A stretch of 64,000 nt of DNA from Thunnus maccoyii (GCF_910596095.1 NC_056553.1:22075725-22139724), one strand, 5' to 3'; shown: positions 38,049 to 49,130, numbered from the stretch's first letter. Numbers and translations: made by a program. Notes: a model not told the origin generated them from the sequence alone.

Positions 38049-38160
38049 TGTGGAAGACGAGGATTTTGCCGCCAACTCAGCAGTTTTTGGCACTTTCCCG
38101 TTGGCTTGATTTTATCAGCCGCGGAGATTGCCACTGACTTCATAAACAACAAAACAGAAC

Positions 38161-38232
38161 TGCGATGGCCGGGAATCGAACCCGGGTCAACTGCTTGGAA
38201 GGCAGCTATGCTCACCACTATACCACCATCGC
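38161..38232 (-). tRNA. tRNA-Gly(TCC), unit 3 copy b
   Basis: Intact, canonical sequence, TTTT terminator about 7 nt downstream on minus. Confidence 0.97.
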
Positions 38233-38632
38233 TGTGCAAGATGAGGATTTTACTGCAAAATCAGCACTTTATATCAGTGTAAGGATTCAACAGGGAGAGG
38301 AGGAGGGAGGTACACCAAGCAGAGAAGAGAAGAATGTAGTTTGACATACCTGTAACTAATAGTAATATTATTATTGACTACGGAAGCTACGCTGCAAGAA
38401 ACTAAATGATAACAGAGTGGATATTGTATGTAGTCAATGTATGACGTGAAGGACTGTGCAGAAGAGCAAGTAGCGCAGGTCCAGTCCAACATCTAGAATG
38501 ACTCATTTGAAAGCAACCAGATTTACTGTTTCATTCTTGAAGGCATTTCACTGCTCATCCAAGAGGTCCCCCCTACGGTTCTCCTGGCTTCTCAGAATTC
38601 CATCAGGCAGCGCGTGAACAAGATTAAGGCAT

Positions 38633-38714
38633 CGTTGTCGGCAGGATTCGAACCTGCGCGGGGAGACCCCAATGGATTTCTAGTCCATCGCCTTAACCAC
38701 TCGGCCACGACAAC
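38633..38714 (-). tRNA. tRNA-Ser(AGA), unit 3
   Basis: Intact 82-nt class II tRNA identical to units 1 and 2. The immediate 3' flank lacks TTTT. Confidence 0.95.
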
Positions 38715-39187
38715 CACCCTGATAAGAATCTGTTGTTGGGGTGTCAAATGCATACGTGTCACACGCGTTGTTCCACCAATACCACACTACAGTACAACAT
38801 TCATATCATCGCCTCACAAAGAGCTTCACAGACAGTTTGTAAAGGCAGTATTACTCTTCAGTTTTGGTGTATGACTGTGTCTCGATAGAGATCTGACAGG
38901 TAATAAAAGAAAAGCAACCATGTCACGGATATGTCACATCACCATCACCTACAAATAAAAAACACTATCGTCTTTGTTTAACTTAGCGAGAAGTACTCCA
39001 CAAGTTTCTCTGTCCTGTCTTATTACGCTTTTCTATTAGGGAGTGTTCTCAATGTTCCGTCCCATTCATACACAAGCTCTTATATACAAATTGCACGTGC
39101 ATATTTTTTCAGTGTGAAGCCTTTTGATTCTTCGTCTCTGCTGAGGTGATGTGATGTCTACAAGTTTGTTGTCATCATAAAACCTGT

Positions 39188-39259
39188 TGGAGATGCCGGG
39201 GATTGAACCCGGGGCCTCATACATGCAAAGCATGCGCTCTACCACTGAGCTACATCCCC
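39188..39259 (-). tRNA. tRNA-Ala(TGC), unit 3
   Basis: Canonical 72-nt gene with TTTT terminator just downstream on minus. Confidence 0.97.
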
Positions 39260-40349
39260 CCGTTTATAGAACGAATTAAGATAGCAGACATATGAGAAGA
39301 GTTTGAACAAAGGGATGTAGCACAACTTAAGCTGGATATCTACTTCAGCGTAAAGGGGATACACTATAACTACAGCAGCTACATGTGTAGGCCCTGAAAC
39401 CACAACGTAGGCTACACCACAAATGAGTCCAGAACCCCAAAAGTTCAGTTTGCAATCATGTCAAACTAAGACGAGCAGCAAACCTTCACAACGACAAAGT
39501 AAAACCAGCAAATGTTTGGCAGTTTTCCCTATTGATTACGTGAGCAATGAATCCATTACAAAAAAGACAATTTTCAGTCAAATTCCCATTCACCACAAAT
39601 GTTCTTAAATCAGTCGTACGTGTCTCTGAAGAACGAATCTGTTCGTACGAGTGGTTCTTGCATGAGGCCCACTGTCTCAAGAGAGTGGTCTTTTCACCTT
39701 CTGTGATGTGATACAAATTCAAGAGTTTGTGATATGTAGCACAACAAGCTAGCGAAGCTCTGTAAACGTAGCCGTGTTGCAGTGTCGTGTGCCGTACACG
39801 GAACTACACTCCCGAGACTGAAAACAGTTGTTCATCAACAATGTGACGGACCCCTAATTTTTAATCACTTCCCAAACGTTGTCGGGCAGGTTTCGTAAGA
39901 GGACCTGAGGGAACCCTGTGGTATGTCTGCAATTTAAGGCAATTTATTAGAAGAGACCAACAGAAAGCTGAACTACACCACCCTCTGGAAGACAAAGACG
40001 AGCTTTGGACAGCTTTGGCGCTGCGTGACTTTTAGCCTCAGGAAAATTTAAACGGGTCAGTTATATAAAAAACCTCCCACTGTTGAGTTGTCATGAACGG
40101 GGAAATTAGCTATAGAGACCAAACCCGGGCGAGGAGCATTTCACATTTTGTACCAGGCTGTAAACACGTCTGTTTCTGCCGTAAAGCTGGGCATTTCAAC
40201 ATGCAGCATGGGGGTCTACGCAGATTGACTCGCTATTGGAGACAGCCTCAAGTGGCCATTCGAGTAACTGCAGTATTTGGCACTCTCGCGCTGGCTTGGT
40301 TCCTCAGCCACGGAAGTTGCCGCTTGCTTTGTAAACAACGAGAGGGAAC

Positions 40350-40421
40350 TGCGATGGCCGTGATTCGAACCCGGGTTAACTGCTTGGAAGGCAGCTATGC
40401 TCACCACTATACCACCATCGC
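40350..40421 (-). tRNA. tRNA-Gly(TCC), unit 4 copy a, altered T-arm
   Basis: Three substitutions relative to consensus (plus strand 'ccgtgattcgaacccgggtta'): a G-A mismatch in the T-stem, a T-loop change to TTCGAAT and one change at the 5' base of the T-stem region. Anticodon TCC is kept. No T4 terminator. Function doubtful. Confidence 0.75.
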
Positions 40422-40533
40422 TGTGGAAGACGAGGATTTCGCCGCCAACTCAGCAGTTTTTGGCACTTTCCCGTTGGCTTGATTTTATCAGCCGCGGAGA
40501 TTGCCACTGACTTCATAAACAACAAAACAGAAC

Positions 40534-40605
40534 TGCGATGGCCGGGAATCGAACCTGGGTCAACTGCTTGGAAGGCAGCTATGCTCACCACTATACCACC
40601 ATCGC
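40534..40605 (-). tRNA. tRNA-Gly(TCC), unit 4 copy b, one T-stem mismatch
   Basis: Single substitution (gaacctggg on plus) gives an A-C mismatch in the middle of the T-stem. Otherwise canonical, with TTTT terminator. Probably functional but weakened. Confidence 0.88.
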
Positions 40606-41005
40606 TGTGCAAGATGAGGATTTTACTGCAAAATCAGCACTTTATATCAGTGTAAGGATTCAACAGGGAGAGGAGGAGGGAGGTACACCAAGCAGAGAAG
40701 AGAAGAATGTAGTTTGACATACCTGTAACTAATAGTAATATTATTATTGACTACGGAAGCTACGCTGCAAGAAACTAAATGATAACAGAGTGGATATTGT
40801 ATGTAGTCAATGTATGACGTGAAGGACTGTGCAGAAGAGCAAGTAGCGCAGGTCCAGTCCAACATCTAGAATGACTCATTTGAAAGCAACCAGATTTACT
40901 GTTTCATTCTTGAAGGCATTTCACTACTCTACCAAGAGGTCCCCCCTACGGTTCTCCTGGCTTCTCAGAATTCCATCAGGCAGCGCGTGAACAAGATTAA
41001 GGCAT

Positions 41006-41087
41006 CGTTGTCGGCAGGATTCGAACCTGCGCGGGGAGACCCCAATGGATTTCTAGTCCATCGCCTTAACCACTCGGCCACAACAAC
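41006..41087 (-). tRNA. tRNA-Ser(AGA), unit 4
   Basis: One acceptor-stem change (ccacaacaac on plus instead of ccacgacaac) makes a U-G wobble pair and should be tolerated. Otherwise as units 1-3; no T4 in the near 3' flank. Confidence 0.94.
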
Positions 41088-41557
41088 CACCCTGATAAGA
41101 ATCTGTTGTTGGGGTGTCAAATGCATACGTGTCACACGCGTTCCACCAATACCACACTACAGTACAACATTCATATCATCGCCTCACAAAGAGCTTCACA
41201 GACAGTTTGTAAAGGCAGTATTACTCTTCAGTTTTGGTGTATGACTGTGTCTCGATAGAGATCTGACAGGTAATAAAAGAAAAGCAACCATGTCACGGAT
41301 ATGTCACATCGCCATCACCTACAAATAAAAAACACTATCGTCTTTGTTTAACTTAGCGAGAAGTACTCCACAAGTTTCTCTGTCCTGTCTTATTACGCTT
41401 TTCTATTAGGGAGTGTTCTCAATGTTCCGTCCCATTCATACACAAGCTCTTATATACAAATTGCACGTGCATATTTTTTCAGTGTGAAGCCTTTTGATTC
41501 TTTGTCTCTGCTGAGGTGATGTGATGTCTACAAGTTTGTTGTCATCATAAAACCTGT

Positions 41558-41629
41558 TGGAGATGCCGGGGATTGAACCCGGGGCCTCATACATGCAAAG
41601 CATGCGCTCTACCACTGAGCTACATCCCC
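41558..41629 (-). tRNA. tRNA-Ala(TGC), unit 4
   Basis: Canonical sequence with TTTT terminator downstream on minus. Last Ala copy of the array. Confidence 0.97.
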
Positions 41630-42721
41630 CCGTTTATAGAGCGAATTAAGATAGCAGACATATGAGAAGAGTTTGAACAAAGGGATGTAGCACAACTTAA
41701 GCTGGATATCTACTTCAGCGTAAAGGGGATACACTATAACTACAGCAGCTACATGTGTAGGCCCTGAAACCACAACGTAGGCTACACCACAAATGATCCA
41801 AAAGTCCAGAACCCCAAAAATTCAGTTTGCAATCATGTCAAACTAAGACGAGCAGCAAACCTTCACAACGACAAAGTAAAACCAGCAAATGTTTGGCAGT
41901 TTTCCCTATTGATTACGTGAGCAATGAATCCATTACAAAAAAGACAATTTTCAGTCAAATTCCCATTCACCACAAATGTTCTTAAATCAGTCGTACGTGT
42001 CTCTGAAGAACGAATCTGTTCGTACGAGTGGTTCTTGCATGAGGCCCACTGTCTCAAGAGAGTGGTCTTGTCACCTTCTGTGATGTGATACAAATTCAAG
42101 AGTTTGTGATATGCAGCACAACAAGCTAGCAAAGCTCTGTAAACGTAGCCGTGTTGCAGTGTCGTGTGCCGTACACGGAACTACACTCCCGAGACTGAAA
42201 ACAGTTGTTCATCAACAATGTGACGGACCCCTAATTTTTAATCACTTCCCAAACATTGTAGGTTTCGTAAGAGGACCTGAGGGAACCCTGTGGTATGTCT
42301 GCAATTTAAGGCAATTTATTAGAAGAGACCAACAGAAAGCTGAACTACACCACCCTCTGGAAGACAAAGACGAGCTTTGGACAGCTTTGGCGCTGCGTGA
42401 CTTTTAGCCTCAGGAAAATTTAAATGGGTCAGTTATATAAGAAACCTCCCACTGTTGAGTTGTCATGAACAGGGAAATTAGCTATAGAGACCAAACCCGG
42501 GCGAGGAGCATTTCACATTTTGTACCAGGCTGTAAACACGTCTGTTTCTGCCGTAAAGCTGGGCATTTCAACATGCAGCATGGGGGTCTACGCAGATTGA
42601 CTCGCTATTGGAGACAGCCTCAAGTGGCCATTCGAGTAACTGCAGTATTTGGCACTCTCGCACTGGCTTGGTTCCTCAGCCACGGAAGTTGCCGCTTGCT
42701 TTGTAAACAACGAGAGGGAAC

Positions 42722-42793
42722 TGCGATGGCCGGGAATCGAACCCGGGTTAACTGCTTGGAAGGCAGCTATGCTCACCACTATACCACCATCGC
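42722..42793 (-). tRNA. tRNA-Gly(TCC), unit 5 copy a
   Basis: One substitution shared with unit 4 copy a (cccgggtta on plus). The T-stem is otherwise intact, so it is probably functional in structure, but no T4 terminator is present. Confidence 0.92.
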
Positions 42794-42905
42794 TGTGGAA
42801 GACGAGGATTTCGCCGCCAACTCAGCAGTTTTTGGCACTTTACCGTTGGCTTGATTTTATCAGCCGCGGAGATTGCCACTGACTTCATAAACAACAAAAC
42901 AGAAC

Positions 42906-42977
42906 TGCGATGGCCGGGAATCGAACCCGGGTCAACTGCTTGGAAGGCAGCTATGCTCACCACTATACCACCATCGC
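42906..42977 (-). tRNA. tRNA-Gly(TCC), unit 5 copy b
   Basis: Canonical 72-nt gene with TTTT terminator about 7 nt downstream on minus. Confidence 0.97.
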
Positions 42978-43377
42978 TGTGCAAGATGAGGATTTTACTG
43001 CAAAATCAGCACTTTATATCAGTGTAAGGATTCAACAGGAAGAGGAGGAGGGAGGTACACCAAGCAGAGAAGAGAAGAATGTAGTTTGACATACCTGTAA
43101 CTAATAGTAATATTATTATTGACTACGGAAGCTACGCTGCAAGAAAGTAAATGATAACAGAGTGGATATTGTATGTAGTCAATGTATGACGTGAAGGACT
43201 GTGCAGAAGAGCAAGTAGCACAGGTCCAGTCCAACATCTAGAATGACTCATTTGAAAGCAACCAGATTCACTGTTTCATTCTTGAAGGCATTTCACTACT
43301 CTACCAAGAGGTCCCCCCTACGGTTCTCCTGGCTTCTCAGAATTCCATCAGGCAGCGCGTGAACAAGATTAAGGCAT

Positions 43378-43459
43378 CGTTGTCGGCAGGATTCGAACCT
43401 GCGCGGGGAGACCCCAATGGATTTCTAGTCCATCGCCTTAACCACTCGGCCACGACAAC
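43378..43459 (-). tRNA. tRNA-Ser(AGA), unit 5
   Basis: Intact 82-nt class II tRNA, same as units 1-3. It is the last tRNA of the array. Confidence 0.95.
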
Positions 43460-43898
43460 CACCCTGATAAGAATCTGTTGTTGGGGTGTCAAATGCATAC
43501 GTGTCACACGCGTTGTTCCACCAATACCACACCGCACTCTCTGTCTCAAGAGAGTGGTCTTTTCACCTTCTGTGATGTGATACAAATTCAAGAATTTGTG
43601 ATATGTATCTCAAGACATCCAGGACCTCCCTACTCTCTGCCTCTGTTCGATGACTCCCTGATGAATCTGTCTGCTCAGCTGAGTGTGAAAAATAAAGTTT
43701 ACTATTTCAAAAGGTCTGAAAATAAGTTTTTAACTTCATTGTTAACAATTGTGAAACAATCAAAACACAACTAATGGGATAAATGATGTATTTTCATGTT
43801 TAGATATTCAAATTTGCGTATTTAAAAAGCTAATACACAACGGTTTATGGCAACTGCTATTAATTAAAATATCTATATTAAATATAATCATCACTTAC

Positions 43899-44121
43899 CT
43901 TAGGATATCCACATTTGCAGAGGATTTTTTTTCTGAAGATGTCATATTCACAAAATGGTTGTTGTACAGAGGAGTTAAAGGACAGGCATCGATGTGCTGC
44001 ATGACAGCCTTCCATTTCCTGGCCCACGGCTTCTTACATGTGGTAAACCAGTACTTCTCCTGGGCATACTGGTACAGGATACCTGCCAAATATGCATCAA
44101 GTTTACCTTTCTTGGTCATTT
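43899..44121 (-). CDS. unidentified exon-like open segment
   Basis: On minus, an acceptor (atatttgcag) precedes and a strong donor (ctaag|gtaagt) follows a fully open 223-nt stretch. It reads as about 74 residues, including LAGILYQYAQEKYWFTTC and ARKWKAVMQHIDAC. The residue mix (Trp, Tyr, Cys, charged) looks protein-like rather than random. I do not recognise the family and find no partner exon nearby; the tRNA array begins 290 bp downstream. It could be one exon of a gene reaching beyond this window, a retained fragment of a broken gene, or chance. Confidence 0.4.
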
Positions 44122-46816
44122 CTGCAAATATCAGGTTAAATGTCAGACAAAACCCAGAGATTTCGAGCTTTCTAATGGCATATATCACAAACTGCTTCTG
44201 CGTAGCTATATTACATAAACATATTGCTGGATGATTTGAGTCATAACAATGTATAAACAATAAAATCATCTAGCTACACTGCTGACATTACTGGTGGGAA
44301 AGGTGCCACATCTAACAAGACTATAAGGGGACAACTATGGAGACACGTAACTAACATTGACAACTTCAATATCAAGCCTGGCTAGTGAATAAAAATAATT
44401 TGAAAATTCTTAAATGTTAATATAATAATTTGCTTCTACATACAGATTTTCTTCTGTTGCTACAGTGTCGACCAAGGAGTCAATGTAACAGCAATGTAGC
44501 CATCTTTTGCTCTACTGTCATGGACAGAGAGAAGGGGCCTTACTGCTGTCCTTGTCATGTGACAATAATGTCCATTCTCTTTGTTAGGACTTTGTAGGTA
44601 AATCATTAGGAATGTTTAGGGCTTGGTACAGTTCCAGTTTGCACTCATCATTGTGTTCATCTGTTTTAATCTCCATAATATGAGTAAAGGATTTTAACTT
44701 TTCACAGAGAAAGGTTGTTAATAAAAGACTTAAACAATTGCTCGATTATTAAAATTCTGAGTGATTTTCTGCCAGCACAAGAAAAAAGGCAGAAATACGA
44801 AAATCCAGATGAGAATTTGGTTTGTAGTTACAAAAATGCCATTTGCAGTGACACATTGTATACCTTTTTTTTTTTGTTACTTTGAGGAAGTCGGCTGTTC
44901 ATGCTCATACAGATGCAGCATGCCGACTCCTATTTTACAGCTAGTCGTGGGTCAGTGTAAAATTTACGGAGTAACTTATATCTACATGATAATAAAACCT
45001 AATAGATGTTCTTAGACTTACTGAGTGTTTGTTCAGCGAGATCTCCATTGTGCCACAAATGAAATTCCATTCACCTTCATTTTATTGGGTAGGGTGGCAT
45101 ATTTAAATGATTAACACATCTTGCTTCTCACTATCAGTGCCTTTACATGCACTTAAGTAGTCAGGTTACTCCAGTAAGTTCATATATTTAATTGTCATGT
45201 AAGCGAGAAACTTGGTTACTATGATCGCCTATGATCTATCCCCAGATAAGTTTTCCTGGAGAATGTGTATGTGTATAACAAAAGACTGCAGACAAGGAAA
45301 GCACAGCAGATCAGATGGATGACAGTAGATCATTATATAGAGTGATGCGCCCTCGTGTTTAAAATAATTCCATCCAAAGTTTGACAAAAACTGAAACTAA
45401 CACAAAGTAACTTGTAGAAGTAATTAATTTGAATTTGTACAATTTCAGACATTTTCATGCTGTGAGGAAACACTCTGTGTCTGCCTTTCCTTTCCTCTCA
45501 CTGCACAGAGACACATATAAACCAAAAAAAGACAGAAAGCAGCGACTTCTATCACAATAATAGAGTTAAAATGAGTAATTAGTTCATCATCCATTAAGAA
45601 CTTCCAAAAGTTTTGGGGGTAGAGGCGAAATCAGGTTACTAATCTGTTGCATGTATACACTTATTTACAGTAACCATCTTACTGCAGATTACCAGCTTCA
45701 CCAGGTTACTTCAGTGCATGCAAACGTACCACAAGATAGCCAGCTATTCACTCCTCCTTCAAAGGACGATTTCACCGATTTTCAAGTTCATTCCTACGGT
45801 CGTAATTTGGGCTGAATTATACATGAAGGACATTAAACTTTCCTCTGTTTTCTTTGTAATAAAATATCCCTTTTCATCCAGCTGCATGTTACACCACCTG
45901 GTGGGCTTTCGAGATCTGCCTTGGACTATAAACTACATTTCTTCATTTTCTGTAGTGGTGCCATCAAGGACTGTCAAAGTTGGGTCTCCCAAAACACTCA
46001 GCCGCAGCCTGACACAAATTTCAGCTGGCGAGCTTCTCCGTGATTCGACCGATAACCAAACAAACCAGGGAATTTGATCCTCAGGTGGGCAGAAAAGCTG
46101 AATCTAACACAAAAACAACTAGCTTTATAATATAATGTTGGAGTAGAGGTGTGGTGCCACTATTACAACTTATGAGGCCAAATATCGTGCTGTGGAATCA
46201 GATAAAACAGAGTATGGAGGTGAAAGTGACCACTGGAGCTACGTTACAGCTGCAGCCGAGAGAGAGGAGCCACAGCCAGAGTAGTTTTGAAGCATTGACC
46301 GGTGCACAGTCAGGATCATCAGAGAGAATGGAGACAGACTGAAAACTGCGTGCTGCAACAAACTCTGTGGTGTTTTGGTAAACATGACTTTGTTTTCTCA
46401 TAGAATATTATATTGGACTTTGCCAGCTCTGAATACGGAACAGTACATCAGCAACTGTGTGTTACCTGTAACTTTTGCGGCTGCATTCAGCTTGAGCACT
46501 TAGGTCCCGGTTCCTTGTCGTCTGTCGTTTGGTTGCAGTTTTTCACCACTTCATCCATGATTGTTTGCCAAACCAAGCTGAAATGAAGACTGCAGATTCT
46601 GAGGGGTTTTTTTGGAATCTACAACCTTTTCTCAGTTTTCTCTAGTCATAGGGCATCAATTTAAAAAAAATACACATTTCTACTACATAGACGACCTAGT
46701 TTTAAGAAATCATCATATTTACAGATGTGAAATTTCCCCTCAAGTGTGTTTGTTTAAAACTGGTAGCCTATATTTATCCAGTGTCACCTGTCTCTTACTG
46801 TCATCATAAAGACTGT
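44122..46816. other. intergenic region between array and eastern tRNA cluster
   Basis: No gene recognised. At about 44687-44745 a diverged copy of the 'gagtaaaggagttaaacc' block seen at 52972, 57012 and 61394 is visible, so remnants of the Gly module extend here. A 119-codon frame at 45718-46077 has no recognisable domain. Confidence 0.5.
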
Positions 46817-46888
46817 TGGAGATGCCGGGGATTGAACCCGGGGCCTCATACATGCGAAGCATGCGCTCTACCACTGAGCTACATCCCC
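46817..46888 (-). tRNA. tRNA-Ala(CGC)
   Basis: Identical scaffold to the tRNA-Ala(TGC) genes, but the anticodon loop is TTCGCAT, so the anticodon is CGC (reads GCG). The change is a single base at position 34. All stems are intact. The 3' flank has TTT only, not TTTT. Such a switch is an established route for isoacceptor evolution. Confidence 0.95.
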
Positions 46889-47520
46889 TGTGAATGGTAT
46901 GATGGAAACATTAATATCTAATGTCTCAACAATGATAACTTGATCAATGAGCTGTTTCCTTTGCACAAGAAAACAGGGTAATTCTGTAGGTATAGGTGGA
47001 CAGATAGCAGAGTTTCCCCTATAATAGTACAGGCCTGACGGGCTGCCAGGCTAACAAGAACCCCCACCAGGCCAAAGGAATATTTTTTAATGCCAAAAAT
47101 AACACCAAATATCCATTCTATCGGAAATCAATAGCGTTTGGGAGCCTCTGAGCAGCGCTGTTCCGAGACGTAACTTAACCTCTGTGTCATTGCTTGGGAA
47201 ACTCTTGGTAGCGTAGCTCCTTTTAAGGAATAGGGCATTGCGTAAAATGTGACGTAGAAGTTGAGTGAGTGGTTGAGTGAGAGAGCGAGCAGCAGAAAAG
47301 TGACGGTGAATGTGAGCAGAGCAGAGGAAAAGGTTAGCAGTAAGTTGTCAGTCTGGCAGTAAATGTACAGTACAGGCTTTAGTGTGTAATAAATGCTGCA
47401 GCTTCTCAAGACCAAGAAAAGTCACGTCTATTGTTTCCCCAACTGCTGAAAAAGTGAGGGGGTTAACCTAACCTGCAGACACTAAACAGAGAAATAGAAC
47501 AGAGAAATGTGTGGCTGCTG

Positions 47521-47901
47521 AGTCTCCCACAACCTCTTAGACGTACTGAATGTGAGGTCCTTATCAAATAAATCACTTATATGCCGAGACATTATTTCCT
47601 CCAATAAGCTGGATATGTTTTTGTAACGGAAACTTGGCTAAATCAGCTAAAGTCACAAAACTATCTCCAAGATATTAAAGACCGCTTGGCTCACAATTAC
47701 CTTCAGTTAAATGAGGACAAGACAGAGATCCTACTCTTTGCCCCCCTACATCATACCACTATTACTGCCCAGAACCTCAATCACCTTTCTGCCAACATCA
47801 GACCACATGCTAATAACCTGGGCATTATATTTGATGGTGATTTCAACAGGCAGGTAAATTCCATTGTCAGGTCCAGGTTATTCAAGCTGCCCGGCTATTA
47901 A
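47521..47901 (+). mobile_element. non-LTR retrotransposon (L2/CR1-like) fragment
   Basis: The left part (47540-47660) translates, with stops, to an endonuclease-like LNVRSLSNKS region. The right part (47686-47901) contains QLNEDKTEILLFAP and NLGIIFDGDFN, the typical reverse-transcriptase C-terminal signature of fish L2-like LINEs. The intervening domain is missing, so this is an internally deleted dead copy. Confidence 0.75.
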
Positions 47902-48159
47902 TAAGGTCCAAAAAATAAGACCACATCACCCCTATCCTTGCATCCTTAGGCCATATTCAGAGTCAACTTTTGGAGAAATGCAACCCGACATCACTGTGGC
48001 TGAGGGCTGCAGTGGCCAATCACAGCTGGAGATCAGACTGATCAGAGCTGTAAACTCTGCCATGAGGGAGTACGAACACGTTACTAGGAAGAGGGGAGGA
48101 CATTTCTCTTTGTTTGATAACATTAAAAGTAAAGTTAGACTCTGCTATCTGCCTCTCGA

Positions 48160-49005
48160 CTCATTTCCTGGTTCAGAGGCAGCAAAGCAGCCCAAACCAT
48201 GATACTACCACCACCTTGTTTCACAGATGGGATAAGGTTCTTACACTGGAATGCAGTGTTTGCTCATCGCCAAACAGAACGCTTCTCATTCAAGCCAAAA
48301 AGTTCGATTTTGGTCTCATCCATTCACAGAACATTGTTCCAATCACCTTCTGGCTTATCCATGTGGTCTTGAGCGAACTGTAAACGGCAGCAATGTTCTG
48401 TTTGGAGAGAAGTGGCTTTTTTCTTGCAACTCTGCCATGCACACAATTGATGTTCAATGTTCTCCTGATGATGGACTCATTAACATCGACTGTAGCCACT
48501 GCAAGAGAGACCTTTAGTTTCCTAGACGTTACCCTTGGGTCTTGTAACCCTTTCCAGCTTGGTGAGCATCAACAACTCTTCTTCTAAGGTCCTCAGAAAT
48601 CTCCTGTTTGAGTCATGACACACTTCCACAAACCTGTGTTGTGGGGCTAAGACTTTGACAGTGAAGACCCAGCTTTCTCTTCTTTAAATAAGGCAGGGCC
48701 TCCCAGACTCATACTTGATTGTCATCCCATTTATTGAAACACCCAACTCTAATTTCCTCTTCAAATGAATTAATAATCTTAGGTTCACATAATTTTTCAA
48801 CACACAAATATGTAACATTGAATCATTTTCCTCGATAAATAAATGAACAAGTGTAAAGTTTTTGTCTCATTTGTTTAACTGATGTCTCTTTATCTAGTTT
48901 TAGGACTTGAGCGGAAATCTGATCATGTTTGAGGTCATATTTATGCAGAAATAGAGCAAATTCTAAAGGGTTCACAAACTTTCAAGCAGCACTATATATA
49001 TATAT
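48160..49005 (-). mobile_element. Tc1/mariner transposon remnant
   Basis: On minus the sequence is a decayed transposase. Plus-strand runs such as 'ccatgatactaccaccacc', 'gccaaaaagttcgattttgg' and 'tctcatccattcacagaac' are antisense landmarks of Tc1-like transposases. The right end 'agggttcacaaactttcaag' resembles a terminal inverted repeat. Frameshifts and stops show it is inactive. Confidence 0.75.
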
Positions 49006-49130
49006 TTGCAGATATATACAAGCATGTGCAGAGAACACATGCTTTAAAACTTGCAGAGGGTAAAAATGGATTGAGAAAACAGACTGAGGAGCGCACACTT
49101 CTCTGACAACAAATCCAAACAAAACAGAAC

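Larger units (their letters stand above)
37702..40074. repeat. tandem array unit 3 (2373 bp; Gly-Gly-Ser-Ala)
   Basis: Odd-type markers downstream of the Gly pair ('ctgctcatccaag', 'cttttcacc', 'ctagcgaagc'). Gly copy a carries T-stem changes. The 'gatgtgatg' tract near 39146 is one repeat shorter than in units 1 and 2. A local change at 39425 ('aatgagtccag') removes about 7 bases compared with the other units. Confidence 0.95.
40075..42446. repeat. tandem array unit 4 (2372 bp; Gly-Gly-Ser-Ala)
   Basis: Even-type markers downstream of the Gly pair ('ctactctaccaag', 'cttgtcacc', 'ctagcaaagc', 'cattgtagg'). A 3-bp deletion shortens 'cacgcgttgttccacc' to 'cacgcgttccacc' near 41137. Both Gly copies carry T-arm substitutions. 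Confidence 0.95.
42447..43608. repeat. tandem array unit 5 (truncated; Gly-Gly-Ser)
   Basis: The unit is collinear with unit 4 up to about 43530 ('caataccacac'), then jumps to 'actctctgtctcaagagagtgg', which in other units lies about 0.9 kb farther. The tRNA-Ala segment is therefore deleted. Homology ends near 43608, giving the right boundary of the array. Confidence 0.92.

Noticed and set aside
42111..42407. 98-codon frame in unit 4 spacer
   Set aside because: A small indel at the 'cattgtagg' marker breaks the equivalent frame in units 1 and 3, so there is no sign of coding constraint.
33121..43608. CRISPR array or bacterial tandem system
   Set aside because: Units are 2.2-2.4 kb with eukaryotic tRNA genes; there are no short direct repeats with unique spacers.
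45718..46077. 119-codon plus-strand frame
   Set aside because: No domain, no clear splice or start context; treated as chance.
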